Source of the DNA: Bacteroidales bacterium
Lineage (GTDB): Bacteria; Bacteroidota; Bacteroidia; Bacteroidales; UBA932
Reading direction: 5' to 3'
DNA: 44,233 bases
NCBI GenBank assembly: GCA_017477465.1
Contig: JAFUVU010000003.1
Location: 1-44,233 of the forward strand
In this document: positions 14,680-22,736 of the stretch, piece after piece
Position numbering within the stretch: the first letter of the stretch is position 1
Layout: every line of letters begins with the position of its first letter
The notes under the pieces: model-generated
The model's input: the letters and a program-made list of their open reading frames with translations, nothing else
Databases searched by the model: none
Told to the model about the DNA's origin: nothing
Made by a program: the position numbers and the translations under genes

Positions 14680-15318
14680 ATGGCAGAACTTAAAATTGGC
14701 GAACAGTCAAAGCCCCGCTTTGAATTCCGCAGCTTCGGACAAAATTTTGACGCCGCAGCAAAACGCATGGCGCGCCTCTCCGTTCCCGTTCCCGAGAAGG
14801 TATGGGAGCGCCAGAGCGACGAGATTTACATCATCAGCGCCAAGAATGATATCAACAATACCAAGATCCGTAACGGCAAGATGGACATCAAAACCTATGT
14901 CCAGACCGTGGATGGCTTCGAGCAGTGGAATCCCCTGATGAAGGGTGAATTCCCCATCTCCAGGGAAGTGCTTGAAAAAGAGGTGTTTCCGGCTTTCATG
15001 GTAGAGATGCCCAAGCTCACCAAGGACACTTACACATTTGAAGAGTTCATCGACATGGTGAAGGCCAACAAGGACCTTGCCGCCGTCCGCGTACACAAAC
15101 AGCGCTTCGGTTACATGGTCAACGATACCATCTGCGAAGTGGGCAACGTCCTCATCAACGGTGCCAAAGTCGTCACCATCAATTCCGAATCCACAGAGAT
15201 CGAAGACATCAAGAAGACAGTTGCCGACTGCGGCCTCGAAGGCGTGGAGAACATCAACTACCTGCAGGCCATCAAGCGCGTTATCGGCATGAGTGACAAA
15301 CCTTTAGCAAACGAGTAA
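14680..15318 (+). CDS. Possible CYTH-like triphosphate-tunnel protein
   Basis: A 212-residue cytoplasmic protein without signal or membrane segments. The N-terminal PRFEFRSFGQNFD has the alternating E-x-R pattern of a CYTH strand. A block then reads SDEIYIISAKNDINNTKIRNGKMDIKTYVQ, followed by GFEQWNPLMKGEFPI, which resembles the 'NxKIRdGxLDIK ... GLExWxPxxKaeFP' region I associate with a CYTH-like family. The C-terminal part (VRVHKQRFGYMVNDTICEVGNVLIN; TINSESTEIEDIKKTV) is strand-rich and would close a tunnel fold. It lies 3 bp before an unmistakable CYTH gene, so the operon may encode two such proteins. Family call tentative. Confidence 0.5.
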   Translation: MAELKIGEQSKPRFEFRSFGQNFDAAAKRMARLSVPVPEKVWERQSDEIYIISAKNDINNTKIRNGKMDIKTYVQTVDGFEQWNPLMKGEFPISREVLEKEVFPAFMVEMPKLTKDTYTFEEFIDMVKANKDLAAVRVHKQRFGYMVNDTICEVGNVLINGAKVVTINSESTEIEDIKKTVADCGLEGVENINYLQAIKRVIGMSDKPLANE

Positions 15319-15321
15319 ACT

Positions 15322-15798
15322 ATGGCACAGGAAATAGAGAAAAAATTCCTCGTAAAGGGTGATTTCAAGGCCGATGCCTTCAAAGCCACCCGCATCACCC
15401 AGGGTTACCTTTCAAGCGTGCCTGAGCGCACCGTCCGCATCCGCGTGAAGGGCGACAAGGGCTTCATCACCGTCAAGGGAATCGGCAACGCTTCCGGCGC
15501 AGCCCGTTTCGAGTGGGAGAAAGAAATCCCCGTGGAAGACGTAAAAGCCCTCCTGGACCTTGCCGAACCCGGCGTGATTGACAAGACCCGCTACCTTGTA
15601 AAGAACACCGACGGCGTGCACACCTGGGAAGTGGACGAATTCTACGGCGACAACGACGGCCTTACAGTGGCCGAAGTTGAACTTGCCGACGAGAACGAAC
15701 CCTTCGACAAACCCGCATGGCTGGGAGAAGAAGTAACCGGCGACCCCAAGTACTTCAACTCCATGCTTATGAAGAACCCTTACAAGAACTGGAAGTAA
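15322..15798 (+). CDS. CYTH domain protein (triphosphate tunnel enzyme)
   Basis: 158 residues forming a single CYTH domain. The defining ExExK motif is at residues 4-8 (EIEKK), followed by QGYLSSVPERTVRIRVKGDKGFITVKG with the basic residues that line the tunnel, FEWEKEIPVEDVKALL, KTRYLV, HTWEVDEFYGDNDGLTVAEVEL and EEVTGDPKYFNSML. The acidic pairs (WEVDEF, VAEVEL) bind the divalent metal. Short bacterial enzymes of this type hydrolyse inorganic triphosphate or related polyphosphates; a few are adenylate cyclases or thiamine triphosphatases. In this operon, tripolyphosphate hydrolysis to PPi and Pi is the natural guess, feeding the pyrophosphatase encoded three genes later. Confidence 0.9.
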   Translation: MAQEIEKKFLVKGDFKADAFKATRITQGYLSSVPERTVRIRVKGDKGFITVKGIGNASGAARFEWEKEIPVEDVKALLDLAEPGVIDKTRYLVKNTDGVHTWEVDEFYGDNDGLTVAEVELADENEPFDKPAWLGEEVTGDPKYFNSMLMKNPYKNWK

Positions 15799-15805
15799 CG
15801 ATATT

Positions 15806-17413
15806 ATGGCAACAGATACAGAAAACAAGGCGGTGCCGTTCGACCCGCTGGACATGAACAATTACAAAGTCGAGAAACTGCCTAAGATGCAGAAATCCAA
15901 GTTTGAGCAGTGGATGGCCCGCTTAGGCGCTCCGCTGGCCCTCATCGCCTTTGTCTGGATCTGTTGGTTCTGCCATATCGGCTTCATCGACAATCTGGAT
16001 ACCAGCCTGCTGGCCGCTTCTGCCCAGAAGCGGCTGGCAGCCCTGGGTCTGGATGGTTTCATAAGGGCCAATTACGCAATGCTGGCCATCTTCGTGGCCA
16101 GTCTTATACTGTGGATGACGGAGGCCCTGCCGAATTACCTCACCTCCCTTATCCTCATGCTTGGCGTGGTCCTTTTCAACGTCACCACGCAAAAAGAAGC
16201 GCTTGCCCAGCTCGGCCATCCCGTGATGTGGCTGAATATCCTCAGTTTCGTGCTGGCCTCGATGCTGGTGAAGACGCGCTTTGCAAAACGCCTGGCGCTG
16301 GCGTTTGTCATTAAATTCGGCAAGAGCGCCAAGGGCGTGCTCTGGAGTTTCCTCCTCATCAACCTTGTGCTCAGCGCTTTCATATCGGCAACAACCGTGA
16401 AGGCTACCATTATGCTGCCCATCTTCATGGTTATCTGCGCCATCTATGGAGCGTCCAACGGAAACCGCAACAACTTTGGCCGTAACCTAGTGATTCAGAA
16501 TTTGTTCCAGGTGAATATCGGCGCAAATGCCTTCTACACAGGCAGCGGTGCGCACCTGCTTGCCATTTCGCTTATCGCCGGCTTCGTGGGCTCATGCGAC
16601 TTCGGCTACAAAGAGTGGCTCATCGCTGTGGGCCCCATGAGCGTAATTATCCTTGTGGTGGGCCTCCTGCTGGGCATGTACGTGTTCTTCCCCATGAAGA
16701 AAGAAGAGCAGGTGCCTCAGATTGAAGGCGGTATCGACCGTCTTAAAGGCGAGCTGGCCACCATGGGCAAAATGTCGGCCGAAGAGTGGAAGGCGGTCAT
16801 CATCTTCCTCATCGTCCTCTTCCTGTGGGTCACGAAAGGCACCTTCCACAACATCGACGAAACCATCGTCGCCCTTATCGGTGCCATCCTGGCCCTTCTG
16901 CCCGGCATCGGCGTAGTAAAGTGGAACGACGTTGACATCCCCTGGCACCTGATGCTTTTCAGCGCCGGCGCGTACGTTCTTGGCAGCGGCCTCAACGCCA
17001 CCGACCTTCCCAACACCATGGTGAACGCCGCTTTTGACTCCATGGGCATCACTTCCAGCACCCCCTTCTGGGTGCTCTACGTGATTCTCACCTTCCTGAT
17101 GATGTACTCCGGCCTTGTGTTCCAGTCGAAGACCATCCGCACAATGGTTTTCGTGCCGATAGCCCTTGGCGTGGAGAAGCGCTTCGACTTCCCGCCCATG
17201 TCGCTGGCGCTGCCTGTGAGCATGCTCATCGAGCACTGCTATGTGCTCCCCTTCAACAGCAAACCCGCGGCCCTGCTGTACACCACCAACCAGTACAGCA
17301 TGACGGACGCATTCAAATACGGAATCACCATGATGACCTTCTCCTGGCTGCTGATTTTGCTGTTCGGGCAGACGGTTTTGAAGTGGCTGGGTATCACTCC
17401 CGGACTTTTTTAG
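15806..17413 (+). CDS. SLC13/DASS-family Na+-coupled anion transporter
   Basis: A 535-residue inner-membrane protein. After a 35-residue cytoplasmic head come about 12-13 hydrophobic segments. Characteristic parts are MTEALPNYLTSLILMLGVVLF, HPVMWLNILSFVLASMLVKTRFAKRLALAFV and FISATTVKATIMLPIFMVICAIYG, plus a second half with ALLPGIGVVKWNDVDIPWHLMLFSAGAYVLGSGL. The usual DASS substrate motif SNT is replaced (ISATTVKAT; QVNIGANAFYTGSGAHL), so the anion is unclear: dicarboxylate, sulfate, phosphate or a phospho-compound are all possible. Being in a phosphate operon next to a cation-pumping pyrophosphatase, it may be the actual phosphate importer that replaces the degenerate PiT domain (inference). 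Confidence 0.82.
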   Translation: MATDTENKAVPFDPLDMNNYKVEKLPKMQKSKFEQWMARLGAPLALIAFVWICWFCHIGFIDNLDTSLLAASAQKRLAALGLDGFIRANYAMLAIFVASLILWMTEALPNYLTSLILMLGVVLFNVTTQKEALAQLGHPVMWLNILSFVLASMLVKTRFAKRLALAFVIKFGKSAKGVLWSFLLINLVLSAFISATTVKATIMLPIFMVICAIYGASNGNRNNFGRNLVIQNLFQVNIGANAFYTGSGAHLLAISLIAGFVGSCDFGYKEWLIAVGPMSVIILVVGLLLGMYVFFPMKKEEQVPQIEGGIDRLKGELATMGKMSAEEWKAVIIFLIVLFLWVTKGTFHNIDETIVALIGAILALLPGIGVVKWNDVDIPWHLMLFSAGAYVLGSGLNATDLPNTMVNAAFDSMGITSSTPFWVLYVILTFLMMYSGLVFQSKTIRTMVFVPIALGVEKRFDFPPMSLALPVSMLIEHCYVLPFNSKPAALLYTTNQYSMTDAFKYGITMMTFSWLLILLFGQTVLKWLGITPGLF

Positions 17414-17426
17414 TTATATTTGTATT

Positions 17427-18053
17427 ATGAACATCGACTGGATACTTATTCTGAGGCTGGTGATAGCCGGCCTGCTGGGCGGGGCAATCGGCCTTGAGCG
17501 GGAAATCCGCGCCAAGGAAGCGGGCGTTCGCACGCATTTCATAGTGGCCCTGGGCAGTGCGCTGTTCATGATTATTTCCCAGTATGCCTTTGAAGGCAGG
17601 CAGCACGACGCGGCGCGCGTGGCGGCCCAGGTCGTATCCGGCATCGGTTTCATCGGTGCGGGTGTCATTATCTTCCAGCGCAACGTGGTGCGCGGTGTCA
17701 CGACGGCCGCCGGCCTTTGGGTAACGGCCGCCGTGGGCATGGCTTCCGGCGGGGGAATGTACCCGGTGGCCGTCACCACAACCCTGCTCACTGTAGGCGT
17801 GCTGGAAATGATGCACTTTGTGAATCTGCATTATACGGAAAAGGTGGTGGACATCACCCTGGTTCCTGAAAAGGCCGCAGACCTGCCAAAACTGCCGGAA
17901 CGTCTGAAGGAATATAAAATGAAGATAGATAACTATTCCATCGCCGGAGGCAAAGTCCATCTTACGCTGAGGTTGCGCCAAAAAGATTATCTGAACACAA
18001 TCCAGAAGATAATGAGCATGCTTCAAGGCTTCTCCGTGGAAGAAATGAATTAA
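17427..18053 (+). CDS. MgtC/SapB family membrane protein
   Basis: 208 residues. The N-terminal half has five hydrophobic helices with the family hallmarks RLVIAGLLGGAIGLEREIRAKEAGVRTHFIVALGSALFMI (residues 8-47), VSGIGFIGAGVIIFQRN and GVTTAAGLWVTAAVGMASGGGMY. The C-terminal half (about 135-208) is a soluble alpha/beta ACT-like domain. MgtC proteins support growth in low Mg2+ and, in Salmonella, limit ATP synthase and phosphate uptake. Its presence in a phosphate/PPi operon fits that known link, because excess phosphate ties up Mg2+ and the M-PPase needs Mg-PPi. Gaps to both neighbours are 12-13 bp. Confidence 0.92.
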   Translation: MNIDWILILRLVIAGLLGGAIGLEREIRAKEAGVRTHFIVALGSALFMIISQYAFEGRQHDAARVAAQVVSGIGFIGAGVIIFQRNVVRGVTTAAGLWVTAAVGMASGGGMYPVAVTTTLLTVGVLEMMHFVNLHYTEKVVDITLVPEKAADLPKLPERLKEYKMKIDNYSIAGGKVHLTLRLRQKDYLNTIQKIMSMLQGFSVEEMN

Positions 18054-18065
18054 TATCCATAAACT

Positions 18066-20255
18066 ATGACCTACCTATTCTATCTGGTGCCGGCAGCGGC
18101 ACTGATTGCGCTCCTTTTTGCCTGGATCTTTTTCAGGCAGATGATGAAGGAAAGTGAAGGAACGCCCACCATGAAAGAAATCGCCCAGTACGTTCGCGAG
18201 GGAGCAATGGCATACCTCAAACAGCAGTACAAGGTGGTTATTATCGTGTTTGTTGTTTTGGCAGCCCTCTTTGCCGTTCTGGCATACGGCTTCGGCGTGC
18301 AGAATCCCTGGGTTCCCTTCGCCTTCCTCACCGGCGGCTTCTTCAGCGGCCTTGCCGGCTTCGTGGGCATGAAAACCGCCACATACGCCAGCGCCCGTAC
18401 GGCCAACGCCACAATGCGCAGCCTCAACAGCGGCCTTAAGATAGCCTTCCGCAGCGGCGCCGTCATGGGCCTCACCGTGGTTGGCCTCGGCCTTCTTGAC
18501 ATATCTATCTGGTGGCTCATCCTCAACGCTTTCGTCGAGGAGGCGACCCCCGCCCAGACCCTTGTCGTCATCACCACCACCATGCTTACCTTCGGCATGG
18601 GTGCTTCCACTCAGGCCCTCTTCGCCCGCGTAGGCGGCGGCATCTACACAAAAGCTGCCGACGTAGGGGCCGATATTGTCGGCAAAGTGGAGCAGGACAT
18701 CCCTGAGGACGACCCCCGCAACCCCGCCACAATCGCCGACAACGTAGGCGACAACGTAGGCGACGTAGCCGGCATGGGTGCCGACCTTTACGAATCCTAT
18801 TGCGGCAGTATCCTGGCCACCATGGCCCTCGGTGCATCGGCCTTCTTTGCCGACGGTACGAATGTGCAGATGCGGGCCATCTTTGCTCCTATGCTCATCG
18901 CCGCCATCGGCGTAGTGCTCTCTATCATAGGTATTTTCGCCGTCCGCACAAAGGAAGGCGCTTCGCTGAAGGACCTGCTTGGATCGCTGTCCGTCGGCAC
19001 CAACCTCAGCGCTATCCTTATCGCCGCCCTGTCCTTCGGCGTTTTCTACCTGCTGGGCTTCCCCAACTGGTGGCAGATGTCCCTGAGCGTCATCAGCGGC
19101 CTCGTTGCCGGCGTCATTATCGGCAAGGTAACTGAGTACTATACCTCCCACTCCTACAAACCCACGCAGAAACTGGCCGAAAGCGCCCAGACCGGTCCCG
19201 CTACCGTGATTATCAACGGTGTCGGCCTTGGCATGATTTCCACCGCCGTCCCCGTGGTCACCATCGCCTGCGCCATCCTCCTGTCCTACGGTTTCGCAAC
19301 GGGCTTCCACTTTGGCGTCGATACCCTGTCCATGGGCCTGTACGGCATTTCCATCGCCGCTGTCGGCATGCTCTCCACCCTTGGAATCACCTTGGCCACA
19401 GACGCTTACGGTCCAATTGCCGATAACGCCGGCGGCAACGCCCAAATGAGCGAACTGGATCCTTCGGTCCGCGAAAAGACCGACATCCTGGACTCCCTCG
19501 GCAACACTACCGCCGCAACAGGCAAGGGCTTCGCCATCGGCTCAGCTGCACTTACCGCCCTGGCTCTTCTGGCATCCTATATCGAGGAGCTGAAGATCGG
19601 CCTCGGGCACATCGGCAAAACCGTTCTGGAAATAGGCGACAAGACGGTCCAGACGGTGAACGCCTCCATCATGGACATCGTCAATTACTACGATATCACC
19701 CTTATGAATCCTAAGGTGCTGGTGGGCATTTTCATCGGCTCCATGATGGCTTTCCTGTTCTGCGGTCTCACTATGAATGCCGTCGGCCGCGCTGCCCAGA
19801 AGATGGTCATCGAGGTTCGCCGCCAGTTCCGCGAGATCGCCGGCATCCTCGAAGGCAAACAGCGTCCCGACTACACCTCTTGCGTGCGCATCTCCACCAA
19901 GGCTGCCCAGCACGAGATGATCTTCCCTTCACTCCTTGCTATCATCGTTCCCATGCTGGTGGGCGTGATTCTCGGCCCTGCCGGTGTTATCGGCCTTCTG
20001 GCTGGCGGACTTGGCGCCGGCTTCGTCCTCGCCATCTTCCTTGCCAATTCCGGCGGCGCCTGGGACAATGCCAAGAAATTCGTTGAGGAAGGCCACTTCG
20101 GCGGCAAGAACTCCTCCTCGCACCACGCTACTGTTGTAGGCGACACCGTCGGCGATCCCTTCAAGGACACCTCAGGCCCGTCGCTCAATATCCTCATCAA
20201 ACTGATGAGCATGGTCTCGATAGTAATGGCCGGCCTGACAGTAATGCTGGCCTAA
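18066..20255 (+). CDS. hppA: Membrane-bound ion-pumping pyrophosphatase
   Basis: A 729-residue membrane pyrophosphatase with about 16 helices. It splits PPi and pumps Na+ and/or H+ outward. The active-site loops are intact: [35 protein letters not shown] from residue 199, and the C-terminal [14 protein letters not shown] plus [28 protein letters not shown] at 480-488 has Ala where K+-independent enzymes have Lys, so this is the K+-dependent type, to which the Na+- and Na+/H+-pumping enzymes belong; the exact ion is not decided by these motifs. It is the last gene of the operon and would recover energy from PPi made by the upstream CYTH enzyme(s) or by biosynthesis. Confidence 0.95.
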   Translation: MTYLFYLVPAAALIALLFAWIFFRQMMKESEGTPTMKEIAQYVREGAMAYLKQQYKVVIIVFVVLAALFAVLAYGFGVQNPWVPFAFLTGGFFSGLAGFVGMKTATYASARTANATMRSLNSGLKIAFRSGAVMGLTVVGLGLLDISIWWLILNAFVEEATPAQTLVVITTTMLTFGMGASTQALFARVGGGIYTKAADVGADIVGKVEQDIPEDDPRNPATIADNVGDNVGDVAGMGADLYESYCGSILATMALGASAFFADGTNVQMRAIFAPMLIAAIGVVLSIIGIFAVRTKEGASLKDLLGSLSVGTNLSAILIAALSFGVFYLLGFPNWWQMSLSVISGLVAGVIIGKVTEYYTSHSYKPTQKLAESAQTGPATVIINGVGLGMISTAVPVVTIACAILLSYGFATGFHFGVDTLSMGLYGISIAAVGMLSTLGITLATDAYGPIADNAGGNAQMSELDPSVREKTDILDSLGNTTAATGKGFAIGSAALTALALLASYIEELKIGLGHIGKTVLEIGDKTVQTVNASIMDIVNYYDITLMNPKVLVGIFIGSMMAFLFCGLTMNAVGRAAQKMVIEVRRQFREIAGILEGKQRPDYTSCVRISTKAAQHEMIFPSLLAIIVPMLVGVILGPAGVIGLLAGGLGAGFVLAIFLANSGGAWDNAKKFVEEGHFGGKNSSSHHATVVGDTVGDPFKDTSGPSLNILIKLMSMVSIVMAGLTVMLA

Positions 20256-20257
20256 CT

Positions 20258-20366
20258 CCTCGACACGCAAATAGCTGACAATCAGCCAAAAATGAAAATC
20301 AAGTGTGACTTTTTGCCACACTTGATTTTTATAATCGCCTCAGTGATAGGGACTTACTTGCCAAGG
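20258..20366 (-). repeat. 109-bp palindromic element, copy C (inverted)
   Basis: Read on the minus strand it runs CCTTGGCAAG ... TGTCGAGG and aligns end to end without gaps to copy A, including the loop GCAAAAAGT. It begins 3 bp after the hppA stop codon, and its far end overlaps the last 13 bp of clpB, including its stop. Its stem, with A/T runs, is the only terminator-like structure between the two convergent genes. Confidence 0.88.
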
Positions 20367-22528
20367 CCTGAGAGGAGCACTTCGCCGCCGGCGGCATCCA
20401 CCTGCACCACGGAGTTCTTTTTGACGCGGCCTTCCAGGATGGACTTGGCGAGCATGTTCACAAGCTCCCTCTGCATCAGACGTTTGATGGGGCGGGCGCC
20501 GTAGGCGGGGTCGTAGCCATGGTCCACCATGTGGTCTTCGAAGGCCGGCGTGAACTGCAGCGTAATTCCGCTTTCCGACAGCTTGGCCTGCAGCTCCGTC
20601 TCCTGGATGTGCAGGATGTCGCGGATATCGGCCTTGGTGAGCGGATCGAACATTATAATCTCGTCAATCCTGTTCAGGAATTCGGGCCGAACGGTAGCCT
20701 TGAGCACGTCCAGAACCTTGCCGCGGCATTCGTCCAGCATTTGCCGACGGGTGGCGATGGCCTGCATATCCAGCCCATTCACCTCCGGCAGACGCTCCAT
20801 GTAGCTCTGGATGATGTCGGCCCCGGCGTTGGAGGTCATTATGAGGATGGTGTTCTTGAAATCGACGGTGCGGCCTTTATTGTCGGTGAGCCTGCCGTCG
20901 TCCAGTACCTGCAGGAGCACGTTGAACACGTCCGGGTGGGCTTTTTCAATCTCGTCGAGAAGCACCACCGAGTAGGGTTTGCGGCGCACGGCCTCGGTGA
21001 GCTGGCCGCCCTCGTCGTAGCCTACGTATCCCGGAGGCGCGCCCACCAGCCTCGATACGGTATGACGTTCCTGATACTCAGACATATCGATCCTCGTCAT
21101 CATGTTCTCGTCGTTGAACAGGAAGCCTGCCAGCGCCTTCGCCAGTTCGGTCTTGCCGACGCCGGTAGTACCCATGAACAGGAACGAGCCGATAGGACGC
21201 TTCTCGTTGGAAAGCCCTGCGCGGTTGCGGCGCACTGCATCGGCCACTGCGCGAATCGCTTCATCCTGGCCGACGACACGTTTGTGCAGCTCGCTTTCCA
21301 TGCGCAGCAGCTTGTCTTTTTCGCTTTCCAGCATACGTTTGACGGGGATGCCGGTCCACTTGGCCACCACCTCGGCAATGTCCTCCGGTGTAACGGCCTC
21401 GGTGACAAGCGGTTCTTTGATGGACTCGGCCTTGGCGGTTAGCTGGTCGATGCGCTTCTGTGTGTCGCTCATCTTGCCGTAGCGAATCTCCGCCACCTTG
21501 CCGTAGTCGCCGCTTCTTTCGGCCGATGCCGCCTGCTGCCGCAGGTCTTCCATCTCCTGACGGGCCCCCTGCAGGCTCCCCAGGATGTCCTTCTCCTCAC
21601 CCCAGCGCTTCATCAGCACATCGCGCTTGCCTTGGAGTTCCTTCAGTTCGGCCTCCAGCTTTTCAAGCTTGATGGATACGCCTTCGCGCTTAATCGCTTC
21701 ACGCTCAATTTCTTTCTGCCTTATTGCGCTGTTAAGCTCGTCTATCGGCTCCGGCACCGAATTCATCTCCAGCCTCAGCTTTGATGCCGCCTCGTCCACA
21801 AGGTCGATGGCTTTGTCCGGCAGGAAACGGGAGGTAATGTAGCGGTGCGAAAGGTTCACGGCCGCAATCAGGGCGTCGTCTTCGATACGCACCTTGTGGT
21901 GGTTCTCGTAACGCTCTTTCAGGCCCCTCAGGATGGCTATGCTCTCGGCGGGGGAGGGCTCGTCCACCATTACCATCTGGAATCGGCGTTCCAGAGCCTT
22001 GTCGGCCTCAAAGTACTTCTGGTACTCGTCCAGGGTAGTTGAGCCGATGGTGCGCAGTTCGCCGCGGGCCAGGGCGGGTTTGAGGATGTTGGATGCGTCC
22101 ATTGCACCTGACGAGCGCCCGGCGCCCACCAGCGTGTGGATTTCATCGATGAAAAGGATGATTTCGCCGGCGCTGTCCACTACTTCCTTCACCACTCCCT
22201 TCAGACGCTCTTCGAATTCGCCCTGGTACTTTGCACCGGCGATAAGCGCGCCCATGTCCAGCGAATAAACCTTCTTTGATTTCAGATTCTCAGGCACCTG
22301 CCCGTTTACGATGTTCTGGGCTATGCCTTCGGAGATGGCGGTCTTGCCCACGCCGGGCTCGCCCACCAAGATAGGATTGTTCTTTGTGCGCCGCGAAAGT
22401 ATCTGCAGCACACGGCGGATTTCGTCATCCCTGCCAATCACCGGGTCCAGTTTGCCTTGGGCCGCGCGATCGTTCAGATTGATGGCGAAGCGCTCCAAAA
22501 ATGATTGACTGTTATTGTTCTCTGCCAT
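20354..22528 (-). CDS. clpB: ClpB disaggregase lacking the N-domain
   Basis: A 724-residue Hsp100 ATPase that pulls proteins out of aggregates together with DnaK. It starts at [33 protein letters not shown], that is, directly at the first AAA+ ring. Walker A GEPGVGKT is near 57, Walker [10 protein letters not shown] follows, and the coiled-coil middle domain spans about 270-390 ([20 protein letters not shown]). The second AAA+ ring has GTTGVGKT and [25 protein letters not shown]. Full-length ClpB has about 860 residues; the roughly 140-residue Clp_N substrate domain is missing and no such sequence lies upstream. E. coli makes a similar short form from an internal start; here it is the only form encoded. 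Confidence 0.93.
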   Translation of the reverse strand: MAENNNSQSFLERFAINLNDRAAQGKLDPVIGRDDEIRRVLQILSRRTKNNPILVGEPGVGKTAISEGIAQNIVNGQVPENLKSKKVYSLDMGALIAGAKYQGEFEERLKGVVKEVVDSAGEIILFIDEIHTLVGAGRSSGAMDASNILKPALARGELRTIGSTTLDEYQKYFEADKALERRFQMVMVDEPSPAESIAILRGLKERYENHHKVRIEDDALIAAVNLSHRYITSRFLPDKAIDLVDEAASKLRLEMNSVPEPIDELNSAIRQKEIEREAIKREGVSIKLEKLEAELKELQGKRDVLMKRWGEEKDILGSLQGARQEMEDLRQQAASAERSGDYGKVAEIRYGKMSDTQKRIDQLTAKAESIKEPLVTEAVTPEDIAEVVAKWTGIPVKRMLESEKDKLLRMESELHKRVVGQDEAIRAVADAVRRNRAGLSNEKRPIGSFLFMGTTGVGKTELAKALAGFLFNDENMMTRIDMSEYQERHTVSRLVGAPPGYVGYDEGGQLTEAVRRKPYSVVLLDEIEKAHPDVFNVLLQVLDDGRLTDNKGRTVDFKNTILIMTSNAGADIIQSYMERLPEVNGLDMQAIATRRQMLDECRGKVLDVLKATVRPEFLNRIDEIIMFDPLTKADIRDILHIQETELQAKLSESGITLQFTPAFEDHMVDHGYDPAYGARPIKRLMQRELVNMLAKSILEGRVKKNSVVQVDAAGGEVLLSGLGK

Positions 22529-22551
22529 AGTAATTTCTCCTTTTGAATCAC

Positions 22552-22591
22552 ATTATGGCAATCTCCGTTCCTTACCATAATATTATGACAA
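22552..22591 (-). promoter_or_regulatory. Possible clpB control region
   Basis: ATTATGGCAA (22552-22561) and ATTATGACAA (22582-22591) are direct repeats 30 bp apart; the second overlaps the perfect palindrome CATAATATTATG (22576-22587). No TAnnTTTG box lies in front of clpB, so a stress-type promoter or repressor site is plausible. Nothing here identifies the factor. Confidence 0.35.
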
Positions 22592-22678
22592 AATGGCAGT
22601 GCGTATCCCTATTTGTTGGTATTTTTTAGCTCTAAACTTTGATTTTTAATTAGGGCGTGTTATTTTTATCTTCCGAAT

Positions 22679-22722
22679 ACTTATGCGCGCATAAGTTTTA
22701 TACACGCGCGTTTTTGTGTATA
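22679..22722. promoter_or_regulatory. Two stacked palindromes before susC-1
   Basis: ACTTATGCGCGCATAAGT (22679-22696) is a perfect 18-bp palindrome. It is followed at once by TATACAC (22699-22705) and GTGTATA (22716-22722) with a 10-nt loop. The ATG at 22737 lies 14 bp further on. A weak promoter (TTTG 22612-22615, AAACTTTG 22634-22641, 18-bp spacer) lies upstream, which would place both palindromes in the 5' leader. Confidence 0.5.
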
Positions 22723-22736
22723 ATTATAGTAAGGAT

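Noticed and set aside
14707-15096. Minus-strand open frame inside the possible CYTH-like gene
   Set aside because: Shadow frame without family features; the operon strand is continuous across it.
18075-19445. 456-residue open frame opposite hppA
   Set aside because: It lies fully antisense to a certain gene, is rich in Gly, His and Asp with no domain, and is a mirror of hppA codon usage.
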